Shown: piece after piece, positions 12,301-21,259 of the stretch | Position numbering within the stretch: the stretch's first letter is position 1 | How the letters are laid out: each line of letters starts with the position of its first letter | Assembly (NCBI GenBank): GCA_022457155.1 | Contig: JAJGOT010000211.1 | Coordinates: 418,001 to 482,000, forward strand | Direction: 5' to 3' | DNA length: 64,000 bases | Source of the DNA: Cladopsammia gracilis | Lineage: Eukaryota; Cnidaria; Anthozoa; Scleractinia; Dendrophylliidae | Notes under the pieces: model-generated | Database searches by the model: none | Seen by the model: the letters and a program-made list of their open reading frames with translations, nothing else | What the model was told of the DNA's origin: nothing | Translations under genes and position numbers: made by a program

Positions 12301-15300
12301 AGTTATGATAGGTTGATGGTTTCCAAAGGCAACCATTAACCAATCACATTTCATATTGGTTAGCCAAATGATCCCAGAAACCACAATGCCAAGCAAAAGC
12401 TGGTACTCAGTCTCTCTAAAGTTTCTAAAGGACTGAGTTACCCTTTGTGATATTCCTGGAATTGTCCGGGTAGCAGAGCCACTGGATAAAGACTTGGTTT
12501 GGTACAGTGCGTTGGTAACCTGGCTGTCTTGTTTAATGGAACATGAATTATCTGTAATGACAAAGGATTTTTTGTTGACAACAGAATGTCATAGTAGTCT
12601 TTGTAAAAAGTACCCCTTCTTGAATTTAATATTTCCTCTACATGTACAATTACAGCCATGCCCGTCATGTGTGACCAGTACTTTTGAAAATTTGTATGGA
12701 GTTTTCAAGTGTACATTAACAGTTTTGTAGATTCATTCCGAGATTCGGAATTCCTGTGAGAATTTTACCGCACTGATTTTCGGAAACAAAAAGCAACAAA
12801 ATATAATTTTATTTGAAATGTTATAGTATACATATTCGAACAATGTAGAAATTAAAGTTATTTTTCCGTTAGAACATTTTTTTTTAAATTAAGGCTAACA
12901 AGTTGTTCAATAAATTAGTCTTTTTTCCCTCTTGTCCATAAAATTAAACCGTCTTTTATGCTGCTTTGAATTGTATTGTAGTGTAAGGATAGTTTATATA
13001 TTGTACAATGTAAGTTAGTATTGTTGTTGCAGTTGTAAGTAGATTTGCATGTTGTTAAATACATGTACATTAATTTTGTAAAAGTCTATTTAAAAATATA
13101 TAATCTTATTATATCGGGATTAATAATACTTTTAGTTTCCGTGCAGCAAAAAAAAAAAAAAAAACAGGCTTGACTGCACTCAAAACTATCAGGTGAGCTA
13201 AAAAAAAATCTTTGGCTGTCAGCAGTGAAAATCAGTTAATACTGACATCACACAGTGTGACCAATTGAAAACTATCCATATCGATGGGATGTCTTTTCTA
13301 AGTGGGTTTAGATGAATGATATCATTTATAATTAATTTTGTATCACAATTCTATCCCCCACTACACTTAAAAAAAAATAATAATTGAAGAAAATAATAAA
13401 ATAGAATATTTTTTGGAAAGGAGGGGAAAGGGGACAGCATAGTGAGAGAACTAACTTGAGTCTGCATGTCAAAATATGAGCATCTCTCTTCTCTTCTCTG
13501 CTGGGCCAGCTGTGAATTAAATTCTGCAACATCTTTGATGGCACGCTTTATGTAATTTGCAACTTTTCTTGTTTCAAGTGCTTTCTAAAAATGAGAGTGA
13601 AAAATACATACCATCAGACTGTTATTAAAGAGCGCCACATGTTAGTCAATGATGTAGCTGTTGAGTGTCATCTTAACTTGCTGAATGAAGTAAATATGTA
13701 CAATGTGTCATTGTTTGAACTCCGTTCCCACCACACATTATCCACACATTTTTCACACATTATATGAAAATTAATTAGTAAATTTATACCTCTGGATAAT
13801 AATTTTCTAGATTTCTGATTGGTTCTCTCTGCTATGGATCTGAGCCATTATCCCTAAGTTGACCAAAATAATTTTATATGGAAAAATGATAAGGAATTGT
13901 TTGAACGGTTTGTTTACATCAAGCTGTGCTGTATTGTGCACTAATCATGCCATCATAATTTTGAAAAACGTTTTGGGCTAAAATACGTTTAGTTTTCGTA
14001 TTTTACTCATTTTCTCAATGTTTGTAACTTTGAAAAACTTCGAAATGTTTGACGTTCTTGAGTGTTTGAAAATTTACTAATTATTAAAAACAGGTATTCT
14101 TCTTGGAATTGGCAGATATGAGCTGATTATAACCAACTTATGTTTAGTCTGTTTTTGTGGGTAAATTGCTAAGATGTAACCATAAAGGTACATGTAAAAG
14201 GTCTTGAACAGTATAATTTTTATGTACTTTCCTGAAGTGGTGAACATACAGTACATGCAAGTACAAACATTAAGTACAAATTAAAAGCTAAGAAAAGACA
14301 ATCCTGTTCAGTTTTATTTTTTCCAAACTGTACACAGTGCTATGAGTACATGCAACTCTCTTGCTATTTTGCAAATAATCGTATCAATAACGAAATTCTC
14401 GATTGTGATTGGTCATCCGTGTGCCTATTTCTCACATAATTGGCGCACGGTCACGTGGGTGTCCAATTACAGCTATCCAATTACAACTTTTTGTAATTGG
14501 ATAGCTGTAATTGGACACCTAAGTTGTGCGCGCGTCAATCAGTTTCACTTGAATGGGTTCTTTTTTGCTGTTTTCCTTCTACTTTCAAACTGATAGAAAA
14601 TATCCTAGACGTTTTTAGAACAAAAGAGTCGACATAGACTTTTTAATCTTGAATTTTGTTATTGATACAATTAATTACTAGTAATTGAACTTCATGTCGT
14701 ACAATTCGGGGGTAATCGTGCTTGTAATTTCAAATCGTCCTCGCGCTTCGCGCTCGGCCGATTTGAAATTACTCGCCCGATTACTCCTTGAATTGTACTC
14801 CACTCAGTCCAATTACTATTACTTATTACATGTATATCCACAAGGACATACCTTTTCATCCTCTGCTTTTTTAACGAGCCTTTGGCGTTCTCTAATGTGA
14901 GCCACTTTAATAAACTCCTGATAACAACACAAGAGGAGAAATAATAATTTTGATAGTAGATCTAACAGAATTTGTAATTATTTGATCCAATTCACCTGTG
15001 AGCTACAGTGTATTACACATTGAGCTACATTACACATTTGTTTTTCAATACTTTACAAAAATATGAAATTTGGGATTTTTCTTGAATTTTGATTTTTGGC
15101 ACTCTTGGGAGATAATAGGTTAACCCTACACTGTATGTACCTTCTGAGAACACATTTTGTCGAAGGTGACATAATAAAATGGACAATATATATCATGTGA
15201 AATCGCTGCCAAATACCGGTAGTTGTCATTTTAATAAAAGAAGTTTGTCCACTGAGTAAGTCGAAAGTTGACACTGCAAACTTTTGAATCTGTGAAAGAA

Positions 15301-16590
15301 ATGCTATGGTATGACCATTCAAATGAAACCTCTTCAGCAGTACTTTTGCATGGTACCATTTGTTCTAACTTTTGAGTCTGTTGACGAAATCCTATGGTGT
15401 GACCATTCAAATGAAACCTCTTCAGCAGTACTTTTGCATGGTACCATTTGTTCTAACTTTTGAGTCTGCGTTTGAAATCCTATGGTGTGACCATTCAAAT
15501 GAAACCTCTTCAGCAGTACTTTTGTATGGTACCATTTGTTCTAACTTTTGAGTCTGTGGATGAAATCCTATGGTGTGACCATTCAAATGAAACCTCTTCA
15601 GCAGTACTTTTGCATGGTACCATTTGTTCTAACTTTTGAGTCTGTTGATGAAATCCTATGGTGTGACCATTCAAATGAAACCTCTTCAGCAGTACTTTTG
15701 CACGGTACCATTTGTTCTAACTTTTGTGTCTGCTGGACAAAATCCTATGGTGTGACCATTCAAATGAAACCTCTTCAGCTGTACTTTTGCATGGTACCAT
15801 TTGTTTTTCAATATTATTTTTACAAAATGAAATTTGTGATTTTTTTAAATTTTGATTTTTAGCACTCTTGGGAGTTGAAGGGTTAAATGTACCTGGTATT
15901 TTGTTGGAAACCCATCAATCATAAGCTGGCAGATGTCCTCTGTTTTGTATGCTGCTACTTCTACAAGATGATTGTTCTACATCAGTAACAGCATGATCAG
16001 AGTGAAGGAAAAGTCCCAGGGGGGAGGGGGGGGGGGGGGGGTGATACTTTATTTTTGGGTGGGGGTATGCCGCTGGGACTCTGACATCCTTACACTATAC
16101 CAGACCATGTTATTCTGATTTTGCAACCCTATACTAGACTACACACCGAAAATCCTACCCTATCCCAGACTTGCTACTTTTAGAACTGTATCACTATTAG
16201 TGGGGAGGAGGGGGGGGCTCCCATATGAAAATGATGGGGGTGCTCCTCAGAAATTAAAAAAAAATAACGCCCTCAAAGGTACCAGAATCTCGTTTGATGG
16301 GTGTGGCTCAAAAGAAGTTTTACCCCTAAGAGGTACCAACTCAAAACAACATGTCATATTCTGTCATATTTTTACGGCTCAATATCCTAAAAGGTACCGC
16401 GATAATTCTAACCATGGTCATTTTAGATTTTAGTACCCCAAGCGGTACCAATCTACACATTTTGACCCCTAAAAGGTATGACAAGCACCCCCGTCATTTT
16501 TATATGGGAGTCCCTCTCTCCCCAGAGTTGTAGTGATGATTTTCATCTTTCCTTCCGAGTTTCAATTCCTATTCTGGACTTATTCTTGAT

Positions 16591-16657
<67 letters not shown>

Positions 16658-18081
16658 TTTATTTGCCCCAACAATATTATTAACAAAGATGATATATTAC
16701 AGAGTCCTAAAAGCAGCAGGAGCCCTTAACAAACCCTTCTGGGCTTTACGGGATAGCCACTGATCAGTTTCCCGCACTTACACTGTACATGTATGTCCAG
16801 AAATGCACGTAACTAGGACCTTGGGCACTTCACATTACACACAATTATTTGTAATTTCCATATGACTTCATGTTTGACAGAATTGCTTGTGTTTAGGTGA
16901 GAATTAGGTCTAGGGGACACTTCATGATGTCTATCATAAAGAGCATGAAACTCGTTAGCATGCATTTCTGGACATACCTCGTTTCCCGGCAAATGATACC
17001 CTGTCCTTATTTCTAGACCAAAACTCTCTGATTTCTATACCCTATCCCAGACTAAACTATACCTATTGCAGTGGCCAGCACATACCCAGATAGCTTATGC
17101 ATGAGAGTACCCCCCCCCCCCCTCCACCCTGGGAGAAATGTACATGCATACACATGCATTGCATTCATGCATGGTTTAAACCAGTTTTATTTTGTTTTCC
17201 TTTGTCTTAAAATAATTTATGGTTAGTAATACTGTAAATCTGAGACAAAGAAAAATAAAAATTAAACTGATTTGAAAATTTTTGAACCAAAGAAATATTT
17301 GAATCACGACACATATTGAAACCAAAACATCTTCTACATGTATAGGGGAGGTATGAATGTTATCTGGATCGAACAATACACTTGTACATGTATAATAATC
17401 ACACAATAATTGCGTAGCAATAGTAATTGAACTGAGCAGAGTACAATTCAGGTAGTAATCGGGCGAGTAATTTCAAATCACGAGGACGATTTATAATCAT
17501 GAGCACGATTACCCCTGAATTGCACAACATGAAGTTCAATTACTAATTAATCGCAGCAATAACAAAATTTGAGATTAAAAGTCTATGTGGACTTTTTTGC
17601 ACTCAAAACGTCTGGGATATTTTCTATCAGTTTGAAAGTACAGTAGGAGGAAAAAAGAAAACAGAACCCATTTAGGTGCAACTGATTGACATGTGCACAA
17701 CACAGGAGTCCAATTACAGCTATGCAATTACAACACGTGACTGCGTGCCAATTATGTAAGAAATAGGTGTGCGGATGACCAATTAATCACAATCGAGAAT
17801 TTTGTTAACATGATTATAATAATTAATTTTATATATACATGTATGTTAACTTCCAGTAAAAATCTATATTTTTGTACCTTGACGTTCATTGCTTATAATT
17901 CCTTTCTCTTTGAGGTAAAGCTTCTCATCGTCACTTACAACATGACTTTCAAGCTCTGAAAACAATAAAACAATGACAATCAATAAAGATCAGTGTGTAA
18001 GGAAAATTGATTTGCAGTGTATTGCAGTGATTGGCAAGTTTTTTCACAGTTACTTTGGTTTTGCATTGCTACATAAAAATA

Positions 18082-18127
<46 letters not shown>

Positions 18128-18833
18128 GAAGATAAATGTATTTAACTAAGTTAATGACGACAAGCAAGCAGGGCCTTGGCGTTTTAGTGGGTTGGAGTAT
18201 TCCCGGCGGGTCTTTGGCGTTCCAGCATCGTACAGTTAGCTTTCTCAGCATCTAGCATTCCCCTGTTTCATGTTTAGCGGTCCCAGCTGTGTCTTGCCCT
18301 GGTGTCGGTGCTAGCATCCCTGGTGGAAATCCTCACAGGATTTTCAGGGATCTTTGAAGATATTCAAAGACCTGTCAAAGATCCTTAAAGATAAAGATCT
18401 TTAATAGATCCTCACAGGATCTTTGAAAGATCCTCAAAGATTCTTCATCTGCAATTTCTTGTAGAATTTTTTACAAAGATCCTCAATGAATTGATGAAGA
18501 TCTTGAAAGGATCTTACAAGGATCCTAGCAAAATATCCTTGTGAGGATCTTTGCAAGGATCCTTTAAGATCCCCAAGAATTTATAAGGATCTTTCCCTTT
18601 GAAGGATCTTGCCAAGACCTTTGAAGATCTGTGGTTCGTGGTAATTTGTTCAAGGGCTTTGTCTCTCCAGTGTGAACAACACAATAATAGGAACATAATA
18701 ACATGGACATAATGACATAAGGAAAAAACTGATCTTTTCTTTATGTCACTATGTCCATGTTCTTTAATATGTCGTTTAATATGTCGTTATGTCGTTTAAT
18801 ATGTTGTTATGTCACTAGTGTGAACCAGGCTTA

Positions 18834-18869
<36 letters not shown>

Positions 18870-21181
18870 AGGGTTTTTGGGCACCCAACCTCCAATAATA
18901 TTAACTTACATTGTTAATAGTAATAATAAAGTCTTTATTAGTAGTTTTTCCACTACATGTACGTGGCTCTTCACCTACTAATTTTAACTAAACTATAGTA
19001 AGAAAAAGCATAATAAAAGTACTTGTCCTATCCAAAATACATTAAAATTACTAATCCTTACTAATCGCATTGTACATCATTGTACACTTTGTGACTGACT
19101 AAAAGATCTTGTGCTGGCATATTCTCAAAAAATCAGAATCAAAACCATAACAAATTTTATTGTGAGCTGCTAGCAACAACAACAACAACAATTTTATTTC
19201 ACACCTTCCAATTACAACAGCTAGTAGATACAATTTTGGTTAATTAATTAAAGTAAGAAATAGAGATACTTGTCCACTGCTAATAGCAAAAAAGGCTAAT
19301 AGAGGCGGGGTAAATATTTATACAAACTTAAAAATAAGTTAATAAGTTAATAAAATAAGTTAATAAAAGAAAAGATTACCTTGTAAACTAGAGGAGAAGA
19401 AAAAAAGTGAACAAACAAACAAAAACAATGCAATAAGTGCAAAACCTTAATAATAGTGCATCAAATAATTATGCTTTCCAAGGTCTATGATAATTATTTT
19501 GCTGAAGCAATTGATCAGATGAGCGACTTCAATATACAAACAATCCAATGAACCAATCAGAACTCGACGAAACACATGATTGTAACCTGCATCAAGAAGA
19601 GGAAATAGCATGTTACCTTGTCCCCTTCTTTACACAGGTTACAGGTTTCTTTGAGTTCTGATTGGTTCATTGGATTGTTTGTATCTGCTGTGATTGGTCA
19701 GTCAGTATTGGCCAGAGTAATTACTTTGGTTTTCGTTTACATCACTCCACTGAAAGCTGCTCTAATGGTCTAATCAATTGTTAAATTGTATGCAATTACT
19801 GCAGTAACTGACCTGGGTGTTTCTCCTCAAGGTTTTCAGATTCCAAAAACTGACAAACTTGATGTCGGAGAAGGTAGAATTCTCCAGTGCGGTCAGGAGG
19901 CCATTGGTATTCAATCACTTTCTCAGCTGAAAAGTAAGATGCCAAAACATCCTCAGGGGGAGGTGACTGGGGAGGCTGTTTGTCCACTGTTTCACTTGTG
20001 CTTTTGGCAGTGTCATCACTGTTTGAAAGATTCTCCTTTTGTTGTTCTTCCTTTGCTTCAGTTTCAATGGAAGGTTTTGGCTCCTTAGCTGCTGTTGACT
20101 TCCTCTGCAAAGGAATTAATTTTATGTGATCAGATCCTTTTGCCCACAATGCAGACATGCAATTAAAGTACAGTTATACTGGTATATTATAGGTTCATTC
20201 AGGAGTGGAGCTCTTTATCTTTTACAGGTATTTTATCTCAAAAAATTATTGAATCGATGATCAATGCTTTAAATCAGGATTTTTGTTAAGGTTTGCAGGA
20301 AGCCCCTCTTCCCACTGGGGAGAAGGTATGGGGACCTACCTCAGGAAATGTTTGACATTTTGAGGCCCAAAGTGTGCATTTTCGGCCATTTCTGACTGAT
20401 TTGGGTTTTTGTTTTAACTGCTTTGAAAAAGGCATTAGTGATGAAGCACAGTTTTATTTCCCTCGTAATAAAGATCAAATAGCCCATCAACTTTACCAGT
20501 TCTTTTTTCAAAATAATATATCTTAGCACATTTTCCTGAGAAATAGCCGGGACAAGAACTGAAATAGCCAAGTAAAGGTCCCTATATACCTGCTCTAACA
20601 AAAACCCTGGTTCAAATGCTGCTTCAGCGATCATTATTTACATGTAATTTTACAATTGCATTTTGTCGATCAAAATCTCATTAAACTTTATAGTAATCAG
20701 ACTTCCTTCCTCAGCTCGTCCGCAGCCAAGCACACCTTTACGGATTACAATAACTTGTAAATCAATCATTCATCAATTAAAATGTACATGTATCTCTGTA
20801 ACTTTTTGACACGCGATTTGAAATGAGATTTGAATAAGGCGATTTCATTCGGGCGCTTGAAGGAAATTTCCATCGGCTCGCGTAAATTGCCGACTCAATT
20901 GTGGGTACACCAAAGTGTTAAGTTCACTGATCAACCAGTTATCAATACATTAAACACTGAACAAATACAATATGGAAAATATTCTGCGAGATTAATTAAG
21001 CTTAAGCTTACAACTTAAGCTTATATTTAAAATTTGTTCGTGGCAAGCGAAGTGATCATGATATGACACTATCGCTCCCACTCCTCTGTAGCAACTCAAG
21101 AATAAATATGCAAAAGCCTTTAGAAATACTTCTACCTTTCTGCGATACTATAAACTGTATATGACAAACCTTTCGTGGCAT
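3254..21181 (-). CDS. PHF10: PHF10/BAF45a-like PBAF chromatin-remodelling subunit (3' end missing)
   Basis: Known role: PHF10 is a subunit of the PBAF (SWI/SNF) remodelling complex in the nucleus; its tandem PHD fingers read histone tails. Seen here: twelve coding exons in phase (21181-21170, 20104-19813, 17955-17878, 15960-15893, 14917-14852, 13584-13456, 12551-12442, 12052-11920, 10057-9971, 7010-6902, 4018-3906, 3329-3254), all with GT-AG borders, adding to 1273 coding bases (424 codons plus one base). In order they give a basic start (MPRKRKS), a SAY-type region ([17 protein letters not shown]), a charged helical region, the conserved [10 protein letters not shown] block, a proline-rich then acidic linker, PHD1 ([28 protein letters not shown]) and most of PHD2 ([18 protein letters not shown]). 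The order and motifs match vertebrate PHF10, which is about 500 residues long. The reading stops after IPVG at a GT donor; the exon with the last zinc ligands is probably just left of the window. Confidence 0.93.
3330..3905 (-). other. intron 11 of the PHF10-like gene
   Basis: Between exons 12 and 11; most of it is the four-unit 88-bp tandem repeat (3470-3884). No coding signal. Confidence 0.8.
3470..3884 (-). mobile_element. transposon-borne 88-bp tandem repeat, copy A (4 units)
   Basis: Four 88-bp units (about 3480-3831) share GGTACCATGCAAA, GAGGTTTCATTTGAATGGTC and CTCAAAAGTTAGAAC. The higher-coordinate edge carries CTCTGGCAGTGAAAGGGTTA, which corresponds to the TIR seen in a complete single-unit copy at 38112-38321. 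The other edge is truncated. The orientation is opposite to copies B, C and D. Confidence 0.85.
3906..4018 (-). CDS. PHF10: PHF10-like exon 11 (end of PHD1, start of PHD2)
   Basis: Encodes (G)[16 protein letters not shown] then [21 protein letters not shown], almost the same as the vertebrate PHF10 linker between the two PHD fingers. Acceptor ATTGTCAG, donor GTAATA; phases 1 in and 0 out. Confidence 0.95.
4033..4175. mobile_element. palindromic MITE abutting an exon 11 acceptor
   Basis: The arms starting GTATATGTTGTGGTTCAATT are almost perfectly inverted across about 143 bp. Diverged relatives lie at about 12100-12201 and 17170-17325. The near edge is 15 bp from the 3' splice site of PHF10-like exon 11, so transposon sequence forms much of the region where a branch point would be expected. 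Confidence 0.85.
4397..4927. mobile_element. 531-bp element with TIRs and TTAA ends
   Basis: The ends are TTAAAGTGCACATGAAGTG and the inverted GGTAGTGAAATTTCACATTT followed by AA. The motif GTGAAATTTCACTACC is present in inverted form at both ends. Both borders read TTAA, as expected of piggyBac or Kolobok target sites, though a diagnostic transposase is absent. The element sits in intron 10 of the PHF10-like gene. Confidence 0.75.
5071..6898. repeat. 63-bp minisatellite, 29 copies
   Basis: Twenty-nine head-to-tail 63-bp units starting TTATCGCATTCAAACGGCTG and ending near GCTGAACAATGAC. Variation is limited to a few positions: G or T in CTGTGAACAG, A or T in TCTACTTACAG, and A or G in AACAATAAC. 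The array lies in intron 10 of the PHF10-like gene. Its right edge runs into the 5' splice site of exon 10. The unit length is a multiple of three, which explains the long open frames through it; it is not coding. Confidence 0.97.
6902..7010 (-). CDS. PHF10: PHF10-like exon 10 (PHD1)
   Basis: Encodes [20 protein letters not shown], then [17 protein letters not shown], the first half of PHD1 and close to the vertebrate sequence. Acceptor TTTCTGCAG; the donor GTAAGTTATTG belongs to the first unit of the adjoining minisatellite. Confidence 0.95.
7011..7762. other. part of intron 9, no gene
   Basis: Non-coding, with a (TA) run at about 7643-7666. The segment from 7667 to the PLE dimer has no recognised feature. 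Confidence 0.6.
8280..8516 (-). pseudogene. PLE endonuclease C-terminus, left-arm copy
   Basis: Reads [20 protein letters not shown] through [15 protein letters not shown] on the minus strand, matching the last 75 or so residues of the right-arm copy. It is cut off at the YIG motif where the 177-bp deletion joins, so the catalytic domain is incomplete. Confidence 0.85.
8471..9064 (+). pseudogene. PLE C2H2 zinc finger plus GIY-YIG endonuclease fragment
   Basis: An open frame of 197 codons. The first 20 or so residues come from the inverted left arm and are an artefact of the junction. Real content: a CCHH finger at 31-52 ([20 protein letters not shown] with H47, H50 and H52), then GIY-YIG motifs NVIYLITC (108-115) and QYIGET (121-126), Arg133, and a C-terminal [11 protein letters not shown] zinc finger ahead of GIY-YIG is known for PLE endonucleases. 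The reverse transcriptase part is absent, so this is a 5'-truncated retroelement fragment. Confidence 0.85.
9482..9525 (+). ncRNA. hammerhead-like motif in PLE 3' UTR (right arm)
   Basis: CTGAAGA at 9488-9494 fits the CUGANGA core. GGCC at 9496-9499 can pair with GGCC at 9505-9508 around loop GTGAT, and GAAA follows at 9509-9512, with GTC at 9519-9521. A convincing stem I was not found by eye, so activity is doubtful. The left arm has the same motif inverted near 7836-7856. Confidence 0.5.
9668..9690. repeat. (TA)n run beside the PLE dimer
   Basis: A short TA repeat next to the right end of the inverted dimer; a similar run lies left of the dimer at 7643-7666. Confidence 0.8.
9731..9916. repeat. 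drifting pentanucleotide array TATTG/TGTTG/TGCTG
   Basis: About 37 five-base units. They run from TATTG through TGTTG to a long TGCTG block, then TGCTT-like units, and back to TGTTG and TATTG at the end. It lies in intron 9, about 55 bp from the donor of PHF10-like exon 9. Open frames through it are only periodicity. Confidence 0.95.
9971..10057 (-). CDS. PHF10: PHF10-like exon 9 (acidic linker)
   Basis: Encodes [20 protein letters not shown] then AKKIPGRYK, an acidic stretch followed by basic residues just before PHD1. Vertebrate PHF10 has an acidic, serine-rich linker at the same place. Acceptor TAATTAG, donor GTAAGTTATT; phase 0 at both ends. Confidence 0.88.
10058..11919. other. intron 8, no gene
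   Basis: AT-rich. A segment at 10600-10860 (TTTTGAGTAGCAAATTTGAA, CCGAGATTCGGAATTCCTGTG) recurs in diverged form at about 12680-12850, so it is a dispersed repeat. A GC-rich patch at 11560-11620 holds CCGGAGGCCGGAC-type repeats. No coding content was found. Confidence 0.6.
11920..12052 (-). CDS. PHF10: PHF10-like exon 8 (proline-rich)
   Basis: Encodes (G)[17 protein letters not shown], then [14 protein letters not shown] and an acidic tail. It aligns with the block following the QFQEYY motif in vertebrate PHF10 (YSPDELRYLPLNT). Acceptor AATAAAG, donor GTACAG. Confidence 0.88.
12442..12551 (-). CDS. PHF10: PHF10-like exon 7 ([10 protein letters not shown] block)
   Basis: Encodes [34 protein letters not shown] and HKG. 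The LPGQFQEY motif is a hallmark of PHF10/SAY proteins. Acceptor CATTACAG, donor GTAACT, ending in phase 2, which fits the single leading G of exon 8. Confidence 0.93.
12552..13455. other. intron 6, no gene
   Basis: AT-rich, with a diverged copy of the 10.6-10.8 kb repeat at about 12680-12850 and a poly-A run at 13147-13164. Nothing coding. Confidence 0.6.
13456..13584 (-). CDS. PHF10: PHF10-like exon 6 (helical region)
   Basis: Encodes [20 protein letters not shown], then [20 protein letters not shown] and QTQ. It matches the vertebrate segment with YIKKAAKKAAEFNS and ERRAYFDLQT. Acceptor TTTTTAG, donor GTTAGT; phase 0 at both ends. Confidence 0.93.
14378..14822 (+). mobile_element. ~445-bp non-autonomous element, copy 1
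   Basis: Starts near AATTCTCGATTGTGATTGGT and ends near CACTCAGTCCAATTACTATT. The opposite-strand copy at 17420-17820 matches along its length. Inside is a 62-bp hairpin at 14458-14519. Lies in intron 5 of the PHF10-like gene. Confidence 0.8.
14458..14519. repeat. perfect 29-bp-arm hairpin
   Basis: The left arm begins GGTGTCCAATTACAGCTATC and the right arm ends in its exact complement, with a 4-bp loop. It lies inside the dispersed element; copy 2 at 17.7 kb keeps only one arm. Confidence 0.95.
14852..14917 (-). CDS. PHF10: PHF10-like exon 5
   Basis: Encodes [20 protein letters not shown] followed by EK, a charged helix that aligns with the LQEKERQRITDHYKE-like part of vertebrate PHF10. Acceptor TTATCAG, donor GTATGTCC; phase 0 at both ends. 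Confidence 0.88.
15042..15885 (+). mobile_element. transposon-borne 88-bp tandem repeat, copy B (about 6 units)
   Basis: Units with GACCATTCAAATGAAACC, AGCAGTACTTTTGCATGG and TTCTAACTTTTGAGTCTG repeat every 88 bp from about 15304 to 15806. The distinctive end module GAAATTTGGGATTTTTCTTG / CACTCTTGGGAG occurs at both sides (about 15058-15122 and 15825-15885). Lies in intron 4 of the PHF10-like gene, opposite in orientation to copy A. Confidence 0.85.
15893..15960 (-). CDS. PHF10: PHF10-like exon 4
   Basis: Encodes (E)[18 protein letters not shown] then TKYQ, matching the ALRSDEVIDLMIKEYP region of vertebrate PHF10. The acceptor was set at CTTGTAG because the upstream TAG|AACAATC would break the frame. 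Donor GTACAT; phases 1 in, 0 out. Confidence 0.85.
16020..16041. repeat. G-rich tract
   Basis: A near-continuous run of G with one A, in intron 3 of the PHF10-like gene. Confidence 0.85.
16085..16185 (+). repeat. dispersed repeat with CCCTATCCCAGAC motif, plus copy
   Basis: Shares ACCCTATCCCAGACTTGC and TTTTGCAACCCTATACTA with the inverted copy at 2555-2660. Confidence 0.7.
16203..16522. mobile_element. ~320-bp MITE with ~32-bp TIRs
   Basis: The left end contains CTCCCATATGAAAATGATGG and GGGTGCT; the right end has AGCACCCCCGTCATTTTTAT then ATGGGAGTCC, inverted. The interior repeats AAAAGGTACC-type motifs. Relatives: 46185-46372 (near full) and a terminal piece at about 22018-22055. Confidence 0.8.
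16593..16657. repeat. (AATC)n tetranucleotide repeat
   Basis: About sixteen pure units, followed by CTTTATTTGCCCCAACAA, which looks like the reversed tail of a retroelement inserted on the minus strand. Confidence 0.95.
17170..17325. repeat. diverged copy of the 4.03-kb palindromic MITE
   Basis: Shares TTTTATTTTGTTTTCCTTTG, an AAAATTTTTGAACC-like arm and a CACGACACATATTG end with the palindrome at 4033-4175. In intron 3 of the PHF10-like gene. Confidence 0.55.
17420..17820 (-). mobile_element. ~400-bp non-autonomous element, copy 2 (inverted)
   Basis: Reverse complement of copy 1 at 14378-14822; for example GTAATTGAACTGAGCAGAGT here versus CACTCAGTCCAATTAC there, and CACAATCGAGAATTTTGTTA versus GAAATTCTCGATTGTG. 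The pair flanks PHF10-like exons 4 and 5. Confidence 0.8.
17878..17955 (-). CDS. PHF10: PHF10-like exon 3 (SAY region)
   Basis: Encodes (E)[18 protein letters not shown] then IISNERQ, aligning with the [20 protein letters not shown] block of vertebrate PHF10. Acceptor GTTTTCAG, donor GTACAAA. Confidence 0.9.
18087..18125. repeat. (ATA)n trinucleotide repeat
   Basis: About thirteen units in intron 2 of the PHF10-like gene. Confidence 0.95.
18300..18640. repeat. cluster of degenerate AGGATCTT/AAGATCCT motifs
   Basis: GATC occurs some twenty times in about 340 bp, mostly inside AAGATCCT, AGGATCTT or CAAAGATC words that are their own reverse complements. There is no fixed period. It runs up to the 18.67-kb MITE. 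Confidence 0.75.
18667..18833. mobile_element. MITE with TAGTGTGAACCAGGCTTA end, copy 1
   Basis: CAGTGTGAACAACACAATAA at the left, ACTAGTGTGAACCAGGCTTA at the right, with the interior GACATAAGGAAAAAACTGAT shared with the fuller copy at 23012-23347. It lies in intron 2. Confidence 0.8.
18837..18865. repeat. 29-base G homopolymer
   Basis: Uninterrupted G run directly after the MITE end. The exact length in the genome is uncertain because such runs are error-prone. Confidence 0.9.
18866..19812. other. rest of intron 2, no gene
   Basis: Contains (AAC)n near 19175-19192 followed by TTTTATTTCACACC, a likely retroelement tail, and the MITE-like inverted repeat at 19534-19765. No coding content. 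Confidence 0.6.
19534..19765. mobile_element. MITE of the GAAAACTGCTCTA family, diverged
   Basis: Inverted arms ATACAAACAATCCAATGAAC and GGTTCATTGGATTGTTTGTA (to 19684) are followed by the family end AGTAATTACTTTGGTTTTCG and CTGAAAGCTGCTCTA. Better copies are at 41805-42074 and 53010-53247. Confidence 0.7.
19813..20104 (-). CDS. PHF10: PHF10-like exon 2 (N-terminal tail and start of SAY region)
   Basis: Encodes [20 protein letters not shown], a polar low-complexity stretch, then the conserved [20 protein letters not shown] and [15 protein letters not shown]. The latter matches the vertebrate block YYWPPESTGEQYMLQEQV. Acceptor TTTGCAG, donor GTCAGTT, ending in phase 1. Confidence 0.92.
20105..21169. 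other. intron 1 of the PHF10-like gene
   Basis: AT-rich without recognised coding or repeats, apart from a small palindrome around 20995-21020 (TTAAGCTTAAGCTTACAACT). Confidence 0.6.
21170..21181 (-). CDS. PHF10: PHF10-like coding exon 1 (start codon)
   Basis: ATGCCACGAAAG then donor GTTTGTC, giving MPRK; exon 2 continues in phase 0 as RKST. The start was chosen because it is in frame, followed at once by a donor, and preceded by a plausible 5' UTR. Exon 2 has in-frame sequence but no better start after its acceptor. Confidence 0.75.
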
Positions 21182-21231
21182 CTTGAAACGACAAAAGCTC
21201 GGGACAAAAAGGCAAGTCTTCGTCTCACAAA

Positions 21232-21241
21232 GCCGCCATTT
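21232..21241 (-). promoter_or_regulatory. YY1-like site near the PHF10-like start
   Basis: AAATGGCGGC on the minus strand, about 50 bp upstream of the start codon. This matches the AANATGGCGGC motif found just downstream of the transcription start in many animal housekeeping genes. Function here is inferred. Confidence 0.45.
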
Positions 21242-21259
21242 GCAGGCGTGGCTGCTAAG

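Larger units (their letters stand above)
13585..14851. other. intron 5, holds a dispersed inverted-repeat element
   Basis: 13585-14370 is AT-rich without recognised features. 14378-14822 is the element copy described separately. Confidence 0.6.

Noticed and set aside
15548..15862. Open frame through the 88-bp repeats ([18 protein letters not shown])
   Set aside because: The 88-bp unit happens to stay open in all three phases; it is a transposon-borne non-coding repeat present on both strands.
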